From Candidatus Glassbacteria bacterium RIFCSPLOWO2_12_FULL_58_11 (GTDB taxonomy: Bacteria; Gemmatimonadota; Glassbacteria; GWA2-58-10), in assembly GCA_001780825.1 (NCBI GenBank), contig MFIX01000230.1, positions 1-6,951 of the forward strand: DNA of 6,951 nucleotides, read 5' to 3'. Both the position numbers and the translations under genes were made by a program. The notes under the pieces are model-generated. The model was not told the DNA's origin. It was given only the letters and a program-made list of their open reading frames with translations, and searched no databases. The stretch's first letter is position 1. The number at the start of each line of letters is the position of its first letter. Positions 1 to 5,404 of this stretch are shown here, in pieces.

Positions 1-2
1 TC

Positions 3-326
3 ACCGGGCTGAGCGGCAGCGGACCGGCCTATGTGTTCCTGTTCGCCGAGGCCCTGCTGAGCGGAGCGCTTAAAGTCGGGCTGCCCGCCGCTGAGGCCCG
101 GGTGCTGGCTGTGCAGACAATCAAAGGGGCGGCCGCCATGCTCGAGGCGGATCCCGCGGTGCACCCGGCGGTGCTCCGGGATGCGGTCACCACTCCCGGC
201 GGCACGACAATCGCCGGGCTGCACGAGCTGGAAAGCCGGGGTTTCCGGGATGGCGTGATCCGGGCAATCGAGGCGGCTACCGATAAATCGCGGCTTCTCG
301 GGAAAGGCCGAACCGGGAAAAATTGA
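3..326 (+). CDS. proC: Pyrroline-5-carboxylate reductase, C-terminal part (5' end outside window)
   Basis: This enzyme reduces 1-pyrroline-5-carboxylate to L-proline with NAD(P)H, the last step of proline synthesis, in the cytoplasm. The reading frame is open from base 3 and encodes 107 residues up to TGA at 324-326. It starts with TGLSGSGPAYVFLFAEAL, the conserved segment at the start of the C-terminal helical dimerisation domain. It also carries the family signature AVTTPGGTTIAGLHELE at about residues 60-76 of the visible part. Full-length family members are about 270 residues, so roughly the first 60% (the N-terminal Rossmann domain) lies upstream of the window. The GTG at 33 lies inside the conserved motif and is not the start. 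The gene ends 54 bp before hom, on the same strand. Identification is firm; nothing can be said about its start or promoter. Confidence 0.95.
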   Translation, partial: TGLSGSGPAYVFLFAEALLSGALKVGLPAAEARVLAVQTIKGAAAMLEADPAVHPAVLRDAVTTPGGTTIAGLHELESRGFRDGVIRAIEAATDKSRLLGKGRTGKN

Positions 327-331
327 GCCGG

Positions 332-361
332 TTGGTGCTGAACCTGTGTTTCGAATATAAG
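332..361 (+). promoter_or_regulatory. Weak candidate promoter for hom
   Basis: TTGGTG (332-337) and TATAAG (356-361) are separated by 18 bp in the short proC-hom gap. The -10 box matches 5 of 6 consensus bases and the -35 only 3 of 6. The -10 ends 19 nt before the hom start codon, so the leader would be very short (about 12 nt). Co-transcription with proC is an equally good explanation. Confidence 0.25.
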
Positions 362-380
362 CGTTATTTCAGGAGGATGG

Positions 381-1664
381 ATGGCTAGACCGCTCAGGGT
401 GGGACTTTTGGGCTATGGAACTATCGGCTGCGGAGTGATTAAAATGCTCACCCAGTCCGGACTGGATATCCAGAAATCCGTCCGGCTGGTCAAGGTGGCC
501 GATCTCGATCAGGAGCGCCCCAGGCCGGTGGAGGTGGACCGCTCACTGCTGACTAAAGACGCCGAGGCGGTGGTGCGCGACCCTCAGATCGATGTGATCG
601 TCGAGCTGATCGGCGGAGTGGGCGCGGCCAAAAAATATGTCGAAATGGCGCTGGACCTAGGCAAGGATGTAGTCACCGCGAACAAATACCTGATGGCGCT
701 GTACGGGGATGAGCTGTTCGAGCGGGCTGTCAAAAATAAAGCCCGGTTGCTCTTCGAAGCCAGTGTCGCCGGCGGAGTGCCGATAATCCAGGTGCTGCGC
801 GAGCAGCTCTCTTCGGACCGGGTCATCTCGATCAACGCGATCCTCAACGGGACCTGCAACTACATCCTGACCCGGATGGAGCAGGTGCCTGGGATGGACT
901 GCGCCGCCGCGGTGGCCGAGGCCCAGGCCAGGGGATTCGCCGAGGCCGACCCCACCCTGGACCTGAGCGGAATGGACACCGCGCAGAAAATCTCGATCCT
1001 GGTCCGCAAGGCCTTCCGGACCCGGATTCATCCCGAGGACATAGACCTGCAGGGCATCAGCGGGGTGAGCAATGTCGATGTCCGGACTGCGGTGGAAATG
1101 GGTTACCGGATCAAGCTGCTGGCCCGGGCCAAGCGGGTAGAGGACAGCCTGGAGGTCTGGGTCGCTCCGGCCCTGATCCCCGAAGAGGCGATCATGGCCC
1201 AGGTGAAAAACGAGTTCAATGCGATTGCGATAAACTGCGAGGCGCACCAAGAGCAGATCTATATCGGCAAGGGCGCGGGAATGATGCCGACTGCCGGAGC
1301 AATAGTCGGCGACCTTTACACCCTGCTCAATCATCGCGAGCTGCCCTCGGCTTTCGCCGAGCGGAGTCTCGACCTGCGCCTGCTCGAGCGCTCGGACATA
1401 AAATGCCGCTATTACCTGCGTCTGACGGTCAAGGACCAGCCCGGTGTGCTGGCGCGGGTGAGCAGCGCCCTGGCGGACAAGAAGATCAGTATCGCCTCGG
1501 TGGTGCAGAAAGAGAACTCCTCGGACCCGGCCCGCGGCGTCCCGCTGATGATCATTACCCACACGACCACGGTGGGAGCGATTGCCGAGGCTGTGCGGGT
1601 AATCGACCGGGAGTCCATTATCCTCGAGCCGGCCCATACGATCCGGATCATGGATGTGCTTTAG
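381..1664 (+). CDS. hom: Homoserine dehydrogenase, monofunctional, with C-terminal ACT domain
   Basis: It reduces aspartate-4-semialdehyde to homoserine with NAD(P)H, at the branch leading to threonine and methionine; cytoplasmic. The 427 residues show the usual order. The nucleotide-binding loop GYGTIGCGV is at about 11-19. VVTANKYLMA holds the likely catalytic lysine K102. EASVAGGVPII, NGTCNYILTRM and GFAEADPTLDLSGMDTAQK form the substrate-binding/catalytic domain. An ACT domain (YYLRLTVKDQPGVLARVSSA onward) fills roughly 345-420. Length and the ACT domain match the stand-alone Hom of many bacteria rather than the aspartokinase fusion ThrA; no kinase domain is present. Threonine feedback through the ACT domain is expected from the family, not shown here. 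ATG at 381 follows AGGAGG (371-376) with 4-nt spacing. An ATG at 377 is out of frame. The gene lies 54 bp after proC. Confidence 0.96.
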   Translation: MARPLRVGLLGYGTIGCGVIKMLTQSGLDIQKSVRLVKVADLDQERPRPVEVDRSLLTKDAEAVVRDPQIDVIVELIGGVGAAKKYVEMALDLGKDVVTANKYLMALYGDELFERAVKNKARLLFEASVAGGVPIIQVLREQLSSDRVISINAILNGTCNYILTRMEQVPGMDCAAAVAEAQARGFAEADPTLDLSGMDTAQKISILVRKAFRTRIHPEDIDLQGISGVSNVDVRTAVEMGYRIKLLARAKRVEDSLEVWVAPALIPEEAIMAQVKNEFNAIAINCEAHQEQIYIGKGAGMMPTAGAIVGDLYTLLNHRELPSAFAERSLDLRLLERSDIKCRYYLRLTVKDQPGVLARVSSALADKKISIASVVQKENSSDPARGVPLMIITHTTTVGAIAEAVRVIDRESIILEPAHTIRIMDVL

Positions 1665-1714
1665 CGCTCGGTCGCAAAAGGCAACCGGACGGGGCAAGAG
1701 GCTCCGGCATTGCA

Positions 1715-1741
1715 TTGACTGCTCCCCGGACCTGGTATAAG
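1715..1741 (+). promoter_or_regulatory. Candidate promoter for the glutamate dehydrogenase gene
   Basis: TTGACT (1715-1720) and TATAAG (1736-1741) match the sigma70 consensus at 5 of 6 bases each, but the spacer is a short 15 bp. The -10 box ends 19 nt before the ATG at 1761, leaving room for the Shine-Dalgarno GGAGGG (1749-1754) but only a leader of about 12 nt. The 96-bp gap after hom shows no clear terminator, so read-through from hom is also possible. Confidence 0.4.
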
Positions 1742-1760
1742 GTTTAATGGAGGGTGACCG

Positions 1761-3074
1761 ATGGAGAATGAAGACAAGTACGTAAAAAATATCGAACAGT
1801 TCATTTGCAGCAGAGAACCTGAAAGCCGCTCCGCCCGCCTTCTGCGGGACAGCGCCCAGCGTCTGGAAATCTCCCGCGGCGACCTTCAGCAGATCGAAAA
1901 ACCTTACACTTTCATCTACCAGCGGCTGCCTGTCGAGATCGGCGGCGAGGTCCTGAATGTCAGCTCGGGTATCGTGCTGCACAACCGGGCGCGTGGCCCC
2001 TACAAGGGCGGCATCCGTATCGCGCCCGATGTCGATATCTGGGAGACCAATGAGCTGGCCCGGCTGATGACCCTGAAAACCGCCCTGGCGAACCTCGAGC
2101 TGGGAGGCGGAAAGACCGGGATCAAGGTGGATTTCGATAAGCTTTACCAGGGATTGAAAGACAAAGTGAAAGTCCCGTTTTATCCGTTCATGGACCGGCT
2201 CAAAGACCATATCATGCGCGAATTCGTGGACCATTTCGTGGAGCGGGGTCTGGTCCATATTTATATCCCCGCGCCGGACATGGGCAGTTCGGGCCGCGAA
2301 ATGATGCTTTTCTATAATAAAACCCACGATCCCTCGGTGGTTACGGCCAAGCCGGAGGGCATCGAGGGCTGGCTGCCGGGCCGGCACGAGGCGACCGGAT
2401 TCGGTACGGCCTATGCCACCCTGAAATACCTCGAGAATCTGGGCCGGGACCCGAAGAAAATCACGGTCACCATCCAGGGCTTCGGCAACGTGGGCAGCCA
2501 CTCGGCTTTCTATCTTCACGAGGCGGGCTGCCGGGTGATCGGGGTGACCGACTACTATGGCGGAGTTTACCAGCCTAAGGGCATCGATATCCCGGCCTTA
2601 ATGGATTATGCGCGCGAAAACCGCACGATAAAAGACTTTCCCTCTAAGGGGACTCTCGATAATGCGGGACTTTTCGCCCTGGAGGCGGATATCCTGATCC
2701 CGGCCGCCGGGGGCCATGTCATCGACCGGGACAATTGCGGCGGCCTGGGAGTGAAAATAGCGGTGGTCGAGGCGGCCAACATGCCGGTATCCTACGAGGC
2801 CATGGAAATGTTGCAGGCCCGGGGGATCGATTTGCTGCCGGATAATTTTATCAACTCCGGCGGAGTGATCGCCTCCGAGCTGGAGTACCGTCAGGGGATG
2901 GGCGGCATAAGATTCAGCCGCGAGGAGGTATTCGAGCACCTCAGAATGAAGTTTGACGACATGTTCACCGATATGCTGGCCAGGAAAAAGGATGCCGGCA
3001 GCTTTACCCAGGCCGCCTGCGATATATCCCTGGAGCGGATTTACCAGGCCATGAGAACCAGGAGCCTGATCTGA
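1761..3074 (+). CDS. gdhA: Glu/Leu/Phe/Val dehydrogenase family protein, probable glutamate dehydrogenase (divergent)
   Basis: The family catalyses reversible NAD(P)-linked oxidative deamination of an amino acid, most often glutamate to 2-oxoglutarate plus ammonia, in the cytoplasm. The 437 residues have the normal length and two-domain order. The N-terminal substrate domain contains GPYKGGIR (K82), LMTLK (K106), GGGK (K118) and IPAPD (D173). By family alignment these are the two carboxylate-binding lysines, the catalytic lysine and the catalytic aspartate. The C-terminal Rossmann domain has GFGNVG at 240-245, and GVTD ends the second strand at D264. An acidic residue there is compatible with NAD use but not proof. 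Oddities are GGGKTG in place of the common GGGKGG, TGFG in place of TGRG/TGYG, and an unusual segment (about 125-170) before IPAPD. Substrate could therefore differ from glutamate; the symbol is tentative. ATG follows GGAGGG with 6-nt spacing. The gene ends 19 bp before a strong terminator. Confidence 0.85.
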   Translation: MENEDKYVKNIEQFICSREPESRSARLLRDSAQRLEISRGDLQQIEKPYTFIYQRLPVEIGGEVLNVSSGIVLHNRARGPYKGGIRIAPDVDIWETNELARLMTLKTALANLELGGGKTGIKVDFDKLYQGLKDKVKVPFYPFMDRLKDHIMREFVDHFVERGLVHIYIPAPDMGSSGREMMLFYNKTHDPSVVTAKPEGIEGWLPGRHEATGFGTAYATLKYLENLGRDPKKITVTIQGFGNVGSHSAFYLHEAGCRVIGVTDYYGGVYQPKGIDIPALMDYARENRTIKDFPSKGTLDNAGLFALEADILIPAAGGHVIDRDNCGGLGVKIAVVEAANMPVSYEAMEMLQARGIDLLPDNFINSGGVIASELEYRQGMGGIRFSREEVFEHLRMKFDDMFTDMLARKKDAGSFTQAACDISLERIYQAMRTRSLI

Positions 3075-3093
3075 TTTTGCAGCGCACGCACAA

Positions 3094-3136
3094 AATAAAA
3101 CAGCCCGCCCGGGCTTGCCCGGCGGGCTGTTTTATT
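3094..3136. terminator. Bidirectional intrinsic terminator between convergent genes
   Basis: AATAAAACAGCCCGCC (3094-3109), a single bulged C (3110) and GGG (3111-3113) pair across a CTTG loop (3114-3117) with CCC (3118-3120) and GGCGGGCTGTTTTATT (3121-3136). This gives a 19-bp stem with one bulge. A T-rich tract follows on the plus strand and the matching A tract serves the minus strand. It can therefore end both the plus-strand dehydrogenase gene (stop at 3074) and the minus-strand gene (stop at 3155). Confidence 0.92.
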
Positions 3137-3154
3137 GTTTCTTAATGAAAAATA

Positions 3155-3562
3155 TTATTGGCCGTGCTCCCGGATAAAATGTTCCAGGGCGGCTTCCATT
3201 TCATCTTTTTTCAAGTACAGCAGGCCGACCAGTATTTCACCCACTTTCATTTTCAGGCTGTACTGGCGTTTCAGCAAATGGCCCAATTGATTCTCATCGA
3301 TCAGGCGGAGCTCCCGGGCCGTCTCTCCGAAAGGCTTGCCGGTCAGTTTCTGCTGCTCGAGGACCTCGTAGATCTGGGCCACACTGATAATCTCATCCAT
3401 GCTGGCCAGGATTCCCAGGCGCAGGTTGACCGCTTTCTGAACGGCCAGAGCATCATCCCGCTCCTCCTGGTCGATCAGGCCTTTTTCGATTAAAAAATCA
3501 CCGAAAAGCTTTCCGATCTGCGGAGCTTTCGCTTCGGGTGAGCCGGTATTCTTTTTCGGCAT
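3155..3562 (-). CDS. Small protein of four tandem MshEN-like (GspE N-terminal-type) repeats
   Basis: I do not recognise a named gene. The 135-residue product has a short polar N-terminus (1-16) and then divides exactly into four 29-residue units. Their 24-residue cores lie at 19-42, 48-71, 77-100 and 106-129, with 5-residue spacers. Each core fits the MshEN pattern RLGxx[LVI][LVI]xxG[LVI][LVI]xxxxLxxxLxxQ to a varying degree. The glycine (G21, G50, G79, G108) and the late leucine (L39, L68, L97, L126) are kept in all four. The final Gln is kept in three (Q42, Q71, Q100; F129 in the last). Only unit 2 keeps the RLG triplet; the others have LFG, PFG and KVG. MshEN domains at the N-termini of MshE/PilB-type ATPases bind c-di-GMP, but no ATPase or membrane segment is present here. 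An adaptor role is inference. ATG is preceded on the minus strand by GAGGA, 5 nt away. It lies 77 bp downstream of the charged-protein gene, probably co-transcribed, and ends at the bidirectional terminator. Confidence 0.85.
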   Translation of the reverse strand: MPKKNTGSPEAKAPQIGKLFGDFLIEKGLIDQEERDDALAVQKAVNLRLGILASMDEIISVAQIYEVLEQQKLTGKPFGETARELRLIDENQLGHLLKRQYSLKMKVGEILVGLLYLKKDEMEAALEHFIREHGQ

Positions 3563-3639
3563 CCTGTTCCTCGAATCTTATCTACTGCAATATGCCGCCT
3601 GATCCCGGGAGCGGCAGGTCCCCGAGAGCCCGGTCCGGA

Positions 3640-4107
3640 TTACTCGGCGCCCTCTTTTTTGCCGGAGTCCTGTTCCCCACCGGCGGCGGGATTATCCTCT
3701 GCCGGCGGCTGTTCCGTCTCTGCCGCGGGTTCCACTGCGGCTGCCTCCGCTGCCGGAGCCTCGGCCGCGGGTTCTTCCCGGACCTTTTCCTCAACCGGTG
3801 CGGCCGCTTCGGCCGGGGCTTTCTCTTTGGCCGGAGCCTTTGCCTTGGCCGGAGCCTTTTCCTCGGCCGGCGCCTGGGGAGCTTCCGGCGCCTTTGTCGC
3901 GGCGGCGGCTTTCCCCGCGCCCTTACCCTTGACCGCGGCAATACGCTCCTCGTTGCGCTGCAGGGAGGCCAGCTTGCGCTGGGCTCTTTTCAGACGCTTG
4001 CGGAACAGGCGCTGACGGGCCTTATCGGCTTTCTTCGCCTGAGAAAGCTCCTTGCTTTCCTCTTTGTATTTAGCGATTCTTTTTTCCAGAACCTGCTTGG
4101 TTACCAA
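3640..4107 (-). CDS. Hypothetical charged helical protein with Ala/Pro/Glu/Lys-rich tail
   Basis: Function unknown. I place the start at a TTG codon (minus-strand bases 4107-4105), giving 155 residues, because AAAGGAGGAGG sits directly upstream with about 5-nt spacing. The frame stays open to another TTG at 4179, which has no ribosome site. About residues 4-58 are strongly charged and predicted helical, probably coiled coil, with a very basic stretch KARQRLFRKRLKRAQRK at about 29-45. After KGKGAGK (60-66) the remainder is low-complexity Ala/Pro/Glu/Lys. It contains KAPAKA/KAPAKE/KAPAEA hexads and turns strongly acidic toward the C-terminus, ending in EGAE. There is no signal peptide or membrane segment. 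Basic-helical plus Ala/Pro-rich composition recalls histone H1-like or AlgP-like proteins, but the tail here is mixed to acidic, so DNA binding is only a guess. It is divergent from lexA across 213 bp and lies upstream of the MshEN-repeat gene. Confidence 0.75.
   Translation of the reverse strand: MVTKQVLEKRIAKYKEESKELSQAKKADKARQRLFRKRLKRAQRKLASLQRNEERIAAVKGKGAGKAAAATKAPEAPQAPAEEKAPAKAKAPAKEKAPAEAAAPVEEKVREEPAAEAPAAEAAAVEPAAETEQPPAEDNPAAGGEQDSGKKEGAE
3809..3880 (-). repeat. 18-bp tandem repeat coding for hexapeptide KAPAxx
   Basis: GGCCGG recurs at exactly 18-bp steps on the plus strand (3811, 3829, 3847, 3865). Each sits in a diverged 18-bp unit such as TTGGCCGGAGCCTTTGCC. Weaker flanking units are visible near 3793 and 3883. 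Being a multiple of three, the repeat keeps frame and encodes the KAPAKx/KAPAEx hexads of the minus-strand protein tail, a likely site of length variation between strains. Confidence 0.8.
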
Positions 4108-4120
4108 TTCCTCCTCCTTT
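4108..4120 (-). promoter_or_regulatory. Strong Shine-Dalgarno site that decides a TTG start
   Basis: The minus strand reads AAAGGAGGAGGAA immediately before TTG at 4107. It contains two overlapping AGGAGG cores, the first with 5-nt spacing. This is why the upstream gene of the minus-strand pair is annotated from 4107 and not from the longer open frame. Confidence 0.75.
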
Positions 4121-4167
4121 AGTTTCTGTCCCCATTTCCTTTTACTGGTTTCCGGATGTTGCGCAGA

Positions 4168-4196
4168 ATTTAAGTCCAAGAGGACATTTTTTTCAA
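4168..4196 (-). promoter_or_regulatory. Candidate promoter for the minus-strand gene pair
   Basis: On the minus strand TTGAAA (4196-4191) and TTAAAT (4173-4168) are separated by 17 bp. Each matches the sigma70 consensus at 4 of 6 bases. It would give a leader of about 55 nt before the TTG start. A reverse-oriented copy of the lexA-promoter repeat, TTTCGCT on the minus strand (4202-4196), touches the -35 box. Confidence 0.35.
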
Positions 4197-4248
4197 GCGA
4201 AATCTTGTTGCGACTCCTTTTTTGTGGTGAAAAAATATAATTTTACCC

Positions 4249-4277
4249 TTGACTTTCGCTTTTTATTCGCCTATAAT
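4249..4277 (+). promoter_or_regulatory. Strong sigma70-type promoter of lexA
   Basis: TTGACT (4249-4254, 5 of 6) and TATAAT (4272-4277, 6 of 6) are separated by the ideal 17 bp. Transcription should start near 4284, giving a leader of about 37 nt. Candidate operator repeats overlap the spacer and the start site. It is the best promoter in the window. Confidence 0.85.
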
Positions 4278-4304
4278 AAAGCAGGTTTTCGCTAAATTTT
4301 CGCT
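4253..4304 (+). promoter_or_regulatory. Candidate LexA operators: 11-bp-phased TTTTCGCT direct repeats
   Basis: Four similar octamers lie on an 11-bp lattice: CTTTCGCT (4253-4260), TATTCGCC (4264-4271), TTTTCGCT (4286-4293) and TTTTCGCT (4297-4304). One lattice slot (4275) is occupied by the -10 box instead. The first pair covers the promoter spacer and the second pair the transcription start, where a repressor would block RNA polymerase. LexA usually represses its own gene. Alphaproteobacterial LexA sites are direct repeats with the same 11-bp period (GTTC-N7-GTTC). Assignment to LexA is inference from position and architecture. Confidence 0.55.
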
Positions 4305-4320
4305 TTAGGAAGGAGGCCTC

Positions 4321-4932
4321 ATGTACCTGACCCGGCGTCAGAAAGAAATCCTCGACTTTATCGGGGAGCATATCGAGAGTTTCGGCTATGCGCCCAGCAT
4401 CGAGGAGATTTGCGCCCGTTTCGGGCTTAATTCCACCGCCACGGTGCATAAACATCTCTCCAACCTGGAGGCCAAGGGGCTGATCCGCCGCCTCTCCAAC
4501 CGCAGCCGGGCGATCGAGCTGTGCCGCGGCGGAGAGCGGGGCGGAAGTTCGGCGGCGCTGAGCGTGCCTCTGTTGGGGAAGATCGCCGCCGGCCGGCCGA
4601 TCGAGGCGCTGGAGGTGCCCGAGAGTATCGACCTGCCGGGGAGCCTGGTGGGCCGGCGGCCTACTTTCGTGCTCAAGGTGGAGGGGGACTCGATGATCGA
4701 CGAGCAAATCCGCGATGGGGATTATGTGATTGTCGAGCAGGCCGAGACCGCCGGGGAGGGCCAGATCGTGGTCGCGCTGATCGGCGGAGAGGAGGCGACC
4801 CTGAAGCGGTTCTACCGTGAAAAGGGCGGCGTGCGCCTTCAGCCGGCCAATGTCAACCTCTCGCCGATCATCCTCCGCGACGGCGAGTTCCGCATCCAGG
4901 GCGTGGTGATCGGCGTGCTGCGCAAGTATTGA
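4321..4932 (+). CDS. lexA: SOS repressor LexA
   Basis: LexA is a dimeric repressor of DNA-damage genes. Activated RecA triggers its self-cleavage, which releases the SOS regulon. The 203 residues match the family length (about 200). A winged helix-turn-helix domain spans about 1-67, starting LTRRQKEILDFI. Its recognition-helix region STATVHKHLSNLEAKGLIRR (38-57) is closer to Gram-positive and deltaproteobacterial LexA than to E. coli. The C-terminal S24-type peptidase domain has the scissile Ala90-Gly91 bond in GKIAAGRP, the catalytic serine S124 in GDSMID and the lysine K162 in ATLKRF. All residues needed for autoproteolysis are present. ATG follows AAGGAGG (4310-4316) with 4-nt spacing and a near-consensus promoter with phased repeats, so autoregulation is likely. 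It is divergent from the charged-protein gene; dinB, a common SOS gene, lies 798 bp downstream on the same strand. Confidence 0.97.
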   Translation: MYLTRRQKEILDFIGEHIESFGYAPSIEEICARFGLNSTATVHKHLSNLEAKGLIRRLSNRSRAIELCRGGERGGSSAALSVPLLGKIAAGRPIEALEVPESIDLPGSLVGRRPTFVLKVEGDSMIDEQIRDGDYVIVEQAETAGEGQIVVALIGGEEATLKRFYREKGGVRLQPANVNLSPIILRDGEFRIQGVVIGVLRKY

Positions 4933-4961
4933 GCTTTCCGAAGGGCAGCGTATAAGAGTAG

Positions 4962-4981
4962 GGGCGACCGGCCGGTCGCCC
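4962..4981. repeat. Perfect 20-bp palindrome after lexA
   Basis: GGGCGACCGG (4962-4971) is followed at once by its exact reverse complement CCGGTCGCCC (4972-4981). As RNA it gives an 8-bp GC-rich stem with a GGCC loop. It lies 29 bp past the lexA stop but has no T-tract after it, so it is a poor intrinsic terminator. An extragenic (REP-like) palindrome or an mRNA 3' end stabiliser fits better. Confidence 0.7.
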
Positions 4982-5046
4982 GCCTTAATTACCTGCGGCC
5001 GGCGCTTCTCTGCAAGAGGGAAATTTTCTATTGCCCTGGCCGGACA

Positions 5047-5070
5047 GTAATGTCCGGTTAGTAATTTGCA
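5047..5070 (+). repeat. Left arm of a 24-bp imperfect inverted repeat
   Basis: This arm begins GTAATGTCCGGT and ends TTTGCA. It matches the reverse complement of 5381-5404 at 20 of 24 positions, including 12 contiguous at the outer end. Its outer half also forms a local hairpin with CCGGACA just upstream (5040-5046). Confidence 0.7.
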
Positions 5071-5097
5071 GTCTTGCCTTTCGACAAATTTCTTTTT

Positions 5098-5121
5098 CTG
5101 CTTTTGTTTCGGCAAAAGCAG
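5098..5121. repeat. 9-bp stem-loop
   Basis: CTGCTTTTG (5098-5106) pairs perfectly with CAAAAGCAG (5113-5121) around a TTTCGG loop. Neither side is followed by a T-tract in its own transcript direction, so it is not called a terminator. It lies inside the inverted-repeat-bounded segment. Confidence 0.5.
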
Positions 5122-5380
5122 CAAAACCAGTGGGGGCCGCGAACTCGCATTAGCTTTGCCGCCATTTTACCCTGCGGTGTCTCCGGAAAAACTACTCCGC
5201 TCCCTGGTTGCGGGGCACGCTCTGGCGAGCGAATTGCGCTCCGCACCACGGAGCACCTGAAGTCTCCGGTGTCCACGCGGCTTTTACACGCTGCCATCGT
5301 GCTGGCTCAGACAGGCGCGGCCCCCGGAAAAACCCGATTCCCGGAGGTGTTTCAGTTTACAAACATTGGAAAATGCTCTA

Positions 5381-5404
5381 TGCAAAAACCTGACCGGACA
5401 TTAC
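5381..5404 (-). repeat. Right arm of a 24-bp imperfect inverted repeat
   Basis: This arm begins TGCAAA and ends ACCGGACATTAC. It is inverted relative to 5047-5070 and together they bound a 358-bp segment without a transposase gene. No clear target-site duplication flanks the pair, so a miniature transposable element is possible but unproven. Confidence 0.7.

Noticed and set aside
330..344. GGTT...AACC hairpin after proC as a terminator
   Set aside because: The stem is only 4 bp, has no T-tract, and lies inside the short proC-hom gap.
657..2519. A 620-codon open frame on the minus strand
   Set aside because: It runs antisense across two well-recognised genes (hom and the dehydrogenase), is His/Arg/Gly-rich with no recognisable domain, and has the third-base pattern of a GC-rich shadow frame.
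5098..5121. A perfect 9-bp hairpin considered as a terminator of lexA
   Set aside because: It is more than 160 bp past the stop and is not followed by a T-tract in either direction.
4243..5124. A 293-codon open frame on the minus strand
   Set aside because: It covers lexA and its promoter on the opposite strand; no domain or ribosome site supports it.
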